Source of the DNA: CAXBPY01 sp003455275
GTDB taxonomy: Bacteria; Bacteroidota; Bacteroidia; Chitinophagales; UBA10324
Length of the DNA stretch: 19,080 nt
NCBI GenBank assembly: GCA_963977675.1
Contig: CAXBPY010000057.1
Span: 1-19,080 of the forward strand
Direction: 5' to 3'
Shown: piece by piece, positions 16,727-19,080 of the stretch
Layout of the letters: each line of letters begins with the position of its first letter
How positions within the stretch are numbered: position 1 is the first letter of the stretch
The notes under the pieces: generated by a model
What the model was told of the DNA's origin: nothing
Database searches by the model: none
The model's input: only the letters and a program-made list of their open reading frames with translations
Made by a program: the position numbers and the translations under genes

Positions 16727-16889
16727 ATACTTGTTCATTGGTTTATTGGTTCATTCGTTTATTGGTTTGATAGATGTTTCGTTTGATTAATACTTTTTGT
16801 ATATTGAAATAAATAACAAGAAAGTTAACTCCGGGGAAATTCTTTTTCTCATTCCACCAATGAACTAATAAACCAATGAACATGTACTC
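16725..16889. repeat. 31-bp inverted repeat filling the spacer between aldehyde dehydrogenase and purK
   Basis: Arms at 16725-16755 and 16859-16889 are inverted copies matching at 28 of 31 positions. The inner 24 bp (16732-16755 and 16859-16882, core TGTTCATTGGTTTATT) match at 23 of 24, and the one difference is a G-U pair in RNA. The left arm begins inside the dehydrogenase TGA; the right arm ends 17 nt before the purK ATG. The left arm continues as a 16-bp tandem repeat (TTCATTGGTTTATTGG at 16734-16749, repeated with one change at 16750-16765). The interior of about 100 nt has no coding signal and no exact promoter match. No target-site duplication is visible. Confidence 0.85.
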
Positions 16890-16906
16890 AGATTATTTTC
16901 GCCCGC

Positions 16907-18061
16907 ATGACTCACAAACCAGTGATTGGTATTATCGGCGGCGGCCAACTTGGCCGAATGTTTATTGAAGAAGCGCTGCGTTACAATATTGAGTGCATCA
17001 TAGTTGACGCCGATAAAAATTGTCCTGCTTCTGTAATTGCGCATGAGCATATTGTCGGAAGCATTTCTGAAGCAGCACCACTTATGCAGCTTGCAGAAAA
17101 ATGCGATGTGCTCACTTATGAAATTGAACACATTTATATTGATGCATTGCTTGAGTTGGAAAAGAAAGGAAAGAAATTAATTCCTTCTCCGAAAATTCTG
17201 CAGATGATTCAGGACAAGGGAGCGCAGAAAAATTTTTATCGTTCGAATAATATTCCTACCGCTGATTTTGAAATTGCTTCTTCTCCTGCTGAATGGAAAA
17301 ATATTTTACAGAAAAAAAACTGGAATCGCTTCGCTGCAAAACTTTGTCGCGATGGTTATGATGGCAAGGGAGTTCAGTTGATGAATGCAAGTGAAGTGAT
17401 GAATGATTCTGTTTCAACTCCTTTTTCTGCACCAACAGTTCTCGAACAATTTGTAGAATGCAAAACAGAACTCGCAGTTATTGTTTCAAGAAATGAAAAA
17501 GGAGAAGTGAAAACTTTTCCGTCTGTAGAAATGGAGTTTGATCCGCAAGCGAATTTGGTTACGATGCTTATTTCTCCTGCAAGAATTTCAAAACAAATTT
17601 CTGATGAAGCAAATTCTGTCGCGGTGAAAGTGGTGGAAGCCATGAATGGAGTCGGACTTTTTGCAGTAGAAATGTTTCTGGGGACTGATGATAAAATTTA
17701 TGTGAATGAAACTGCACCGCGTCCGCACAACAGCGGTCACCACACAATAGAAGCGTGCTACACTTCCCAGTATGAACAGTTGCTTCGTGTGCTTCTTGGT
17801 TTACCATTAGGCAGCACTGAGCTGATTAAGCCCGCGGTGATGCTGAATATTCTTGGCGCAAAAAATTTCAGTGGAAAATATTTTCTTGATGGAATGAATG
17901 AAGCACTGAAGCTTGAAGGAGTTTACATTCACATGTATGGAAAAGGTGAAAGCAAGCCGATGCGCAAGATTGGGCATGTCACTATTCTTGGAAATACTGT
18001 TGATGATGCAATTGCAAAAGCGAAAACCGTTCAACAACAATTGAAAATTACTCCTTTGTGA
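16907..18061 (+). CDS. purK: PurK, N5-carboxyaminoimidazole ribonucleotide synthetase
   Basis: ATP-grasp enzyme that makes N5-CAIR from AIR, bicarbonate and ATP in purine synthesis. The 384 residues open with IGIIGGGQLGRMFIEEA (residues 7-23), the PurK nucleotide-fold signature, and contain YEIEHI, RDGYDGKGVQ of the ATP-grasp glycine loop, and NETAPRPHNSGHHT (267-280), the diagnostic PurK motif. Length is normal. Its product is the substrate of PurE, encoded 76 nt downstream on the same strand, so the two genes probably form a unit. The ATG at 16907 is followed immediately by the core fold. No Shine-Dalgarno is visible. Confidence 0.97.
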   Translation: MTHKPVIGIIGGGQLGRMFIEEALRYNIECIIVDADKNCPASVIAHEHIVGSISEAAPLMQLAEKCDVLTYEIEHIYIDALLELEKKGKKLIPSPKILQMIQDKGAQKNFYRSNNIPTADFEIASSPAEWKNILQKKNWNRFAAKLCRDGYDGKGVQLMNASEVMNDSVSTPFSAPTVLEQFVECKTELAVIVSRNEKGEVKTFPSVEMEFDPQANLVTMLISPARISKQISDEANSVAVKVVEAMNGVGLFAVEMFLGTDDKIYVNETAPRPHNSGHHTIEACYTSQYEQLLRVLLGLPLGSTELIKPAVMLNILGAKNFSGKYFLDGMNEALKLEGVYIHMYGKGESKPMRKIGHVTILGNTVDDAIAKAKTVQQQLKITPL

Positions 18062-18137
18062 TTCTCTGTACCTCCATGCCTCTGTGGTAAAAAATTTCTT
18101 GCAATCACAATTACTTTTACAAAAAATATTTTCATCA

Positions 18138-18653
18138 ATGCCGAAAGCACAAGTTGCCATCATCATGGGTTCTGATTCTGATTTGCCTGTGATGCAGGAA
18201 GCCGCAAAAATTCTGGATGAGTTCGGAATCAAGTATGAACTTACCATTGTGTCAGCACACCGCACACCTGAGCGCATGTTCACTTACGCGAAGAAGGCGC
18301 ACACGAATGGAATCAAAGTCATCATCGCCGGTGCCGGAGGCTCTGCGCATTTGCCCGGCATGGTTGCGTCGCTCACGCATCTTCCGGTGATTGGTGTTCC
18401 GGTGCAATCGAAATCGCTCGCCGGTATTGATTCACTTTACTCGATTGTGCAAATGCCGCCGGGAGTTCCGGTTGCAACGGTTGCCATCAATGGCGCGCTG
18501 AATGCAGGCCTGCTTGCTTCACAAATTTTATCTCTCAATAATTCTTCACTCTCTAAGAAGTTAATTTCCTACAAAAAGAATTTGGACAAGACCGTGAAAA
18601 CAAAGGCAGGAAAGCTGGAGAGAGTCGGACATAAAAAATATTTGAATCAATAA
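18138..18653 (+). CDS. purE: PurE class I, N5-CAIR mutase
   Basis: Converts N5-CAIR, the PurK product, to CAIR. The start is placed at 18138, giving MPKAQVAIIMGSDSDLPVMQ and 171 residues, the usual length. An upstream in-frame ATG at 18084 would add 18 residues that do not look like PurE. Motifs are GSDSD (11-15), SAHRTP (39-44) and GAGGSAHLPGM (65-75), all of the class I enzyme that works with PurK rather than the class II carboxylase. The 76-nt gap to purK holds a low-complexity stretch (CTCTGTACCTCC, TGCCTCTGTGGTA) of a kind seen between genes in many environmental genomes. The C-terminal tail is rich in lysine. Confidence 0.97.
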   Translation: MPKAQVAIIMGSDSDLPVMQEAAKILDEFGIKYELTIVSAHRTPERMFTYAKKAHTNGIKVIIAGAGGSAHLPGMVASLTHLPVIGVPVQSKSLAGIDSLYSIVQMPPGVPVATVAINGALNAGLLASQILSLNNSSLSKKLISYKKNLDKTVKTKAGKLERVGHKKYLNQ

Positions 18654-18714
18654 TTTCATCTCCAGAATTTCATCTTCAAACCGAAGGTTCATGAACACAT
18701 TTCAATCAAAATAA

Positions 18715-18745
18715 TTGAAGTGAATAAATCGTGCTCATATATTTG
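18715..18745 (+). promoter_or_regulatory. Bacteroidota-type promoter for the riboswitch-metH transcript
   Basis: TTG at 18715-18717, 20 nt, then TATATTTG (18738-18745): an exact -33/-7 match for this phylum. The expected transcription start, near 18749-18752, falls right at the first P1 base of the riboswitch (18751), which supports both calls. Confidence 0.82.
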
Positions 18746-18750
18746 CCCCA

Positions 18751-18854
18751 CTTATCAAGAAAGACGGAGGGAATAGGCCCGATGATGTCTTGGCAACCCA
18801 TCCCGGTGGGTGCCAACTCCTAACCAAGTAGCAGCAGCGAACGGTGAAGATAAG
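18751..18854 (+). ncRNA. SAM-I (S-box) riboswitch
   Basis: The conserved S-box core can be read in order: CTTATCAAGA, GACGGAGGGAATAGGCCCGA, TTGGCAACC, GGTGCCAACTCC, GCAGCAGCGA and GAAGATAAG. P1 forms from CTTATC (18751-18756) and GATAAG (18849-18854). The element lies between a strong promoter and the start of metH, the classical target for repression when S-adenosylmethionine is plentiful. Length, about 104 nt, is normal. Confidence 0.95.
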
Positions 18855-18885
18855 GTTGAGCTAAAACTCACTCCTCACTTTCAAG

Positions 18886-18939
18886 ATAAGAAAATTAAAA
18901 ACCGGACGAAGCAATTCGTTCACTAAATTTTTTTCTTAT
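18886..18939 (+). promoter_or_regulatory. Candidate expression platform of the SAM riboswitch, covering the metH start codon
   Basis: ATAAGAAAA (18886-18894) can pair with TTTTCTTAT (18931-18939), nine contiguous pairs that include the first two bases of the metH ATG. An inner hairpin (GGACGAA, loop GCAA, TTCGTTC at 18904-18921) would stack on it. The inner hairpin and the seven T at 18928-18934 could also act as a weak terminator, though 6 nt separate them. The strand AAGATAAG (18883-18890) is an exact copy of the P1 3' side (18847-18854), which suggests a switch between the two. Confidence 0.55.
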
Positions 18940-19080
18940 GGCAGCGAAAAACAGAACAGAAGAACTCAAAAAAATTCTCGACAAGCGAATCATGATTATT
19001 GACGGCGCAATGGGCACCATGATTCAGCGATACAAATTGAGCGAAGAGGATTATCGCGGCGAACAATACAAATCGCATCC
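18938..19080 (+). CDS. metH: MetH, cobalamin-dependent methionine synthase, N-terminal end (cut by window edge)
   Basis: Transfers a methyl group from 5-methyltetrahydrofolate to homocysteine through cobalamin. Only 47 codons are present. They read MAAKNRTEELKKILDKRIMI and then IDGAMGTMIQRYKLSEEDYR, the start of the homocysteine-binding barrel of MetH; DGAMGTMIQ is the signature. The upstream SAM-I riboswitch strongly supports a methionine-synthesis gene. Some Bacteroidota split MetH into a short homocysteine-domain protein and a second gene for the rest; the visible part cannot tell which arrangement applies here. The start codon is preceded by TTTTTTTCTT, with no Shine-Dalgarno, and lies in a predicted hairpin. 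Confidence 0.93.
   Translation, partial: MAAKNRTEELKKILDKRIMIIDGAMGTMIQRYKLSEEDYRGEQYKSH

Noticed and set aside
16725..16889. A MITE-type transposable element as explanation of the inverted repeat.
   Set aside because: No target-site duplication is seen at either edge, the arms are low complexity, and the edges coincide with gene ends. Not excluded, but not supported by the window.
18084..18137. Upstream ATG at 18084 for purE.
   Set aside because: The added 18 residues come from the low-complexity spacer and have no place in PurE, whose fold starts at once after the ATG at 18138.
18687..18696. Perfect 10-bp palindrome GTTCATGAAC upstream of the metH promoter.
   Set aside because: Too short and isolated to call an operator; it lies upstream of the -33 element and no second copy is seen.
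1..19080. Defence system, prophage, IS element, CRISPR array, tRNA or rRNA genes.
   Set aside because: All substantial open frames are accounted for by housekeeping or recognised families, and no spaced direct-repeat array, transposase or RNA gene signature was seen.

Overview
The window is a piece of a Bacteroidota chromosome, AT-rich and probably environmental. Three things point there: the gene order of a Bacteroidota division and cell-wall (dcw) cluster with a small FtsL-like protein and a MraY carrying an internal insert; promoters of the Bacteroidota type (TTG, 20 nt, TAnnTTTG); and the general lack of Shine-Dalgarno sequences in front of start codons. Accessory proteins with DUF2723 and GWxTD domains, both common in this phylum, agree with this.

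Left half (1-10436, all minus strand): a nearly unbroken dcw operon read right to left: mraZ, rsmH, ftsL-like, ftsI (transpeptidase with PASTA), murE, mraY, murD, ftsW, murG (cut by the window edge). From mraZ to murD the genes overlap or lie within 5 nt of each other. After murD the packing loosens: murD-ftsW and ftsW-murG are separated by spacers bounded by inverted repeats. Together these genes build lipid II on the inner membrane (MurD, MurE, MraY, MurG) and polymerise and cross-link it at the septum (FtsW, FtsI, FtsL); MraZ and RsmH are the usual regulator and rRNA methylase at the head of the cluster.

Middle (10437-10885): a 449-bp divergent intergenic region. It carries GTGG-type direct repeats next to mraZ that look like a MraZ operator, a second GTGG triplet at exact 20-bp spacing, and a clear promoter for the rightward gene.

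Right half (plus strand): a large DUF2723/TMEM260-like membrane protein (probable protein O-glycosyltransferase); a GWxTD-domain lipoprotein whose start codon lies inside a strong Rho-independent terminator; an aldehyde dehydrogenase of the succinate-semialdehyde type; purK and purE (the two-step CO2 insertion of purine synthesis); then a promoter, a SAM-I riboswitch and the first 47 codons of metH (methionine synthase).

Most genes are ordinary housekeeping. I see no defence system, prophage, transposase, CRISPR array, tRNA or rRNA. The observations most worth a second look are non-coding: (1) long inverted repeats whose outer edges abut the genes on both sides of two, perhaps three, spacers; (2) the terminator embedded in a start codon and signal-peptide region; (3) a duplicated P1 strand in the SAM riboswitch leader that could control access to the metH start codon; (4) the candidate MraZ operators.
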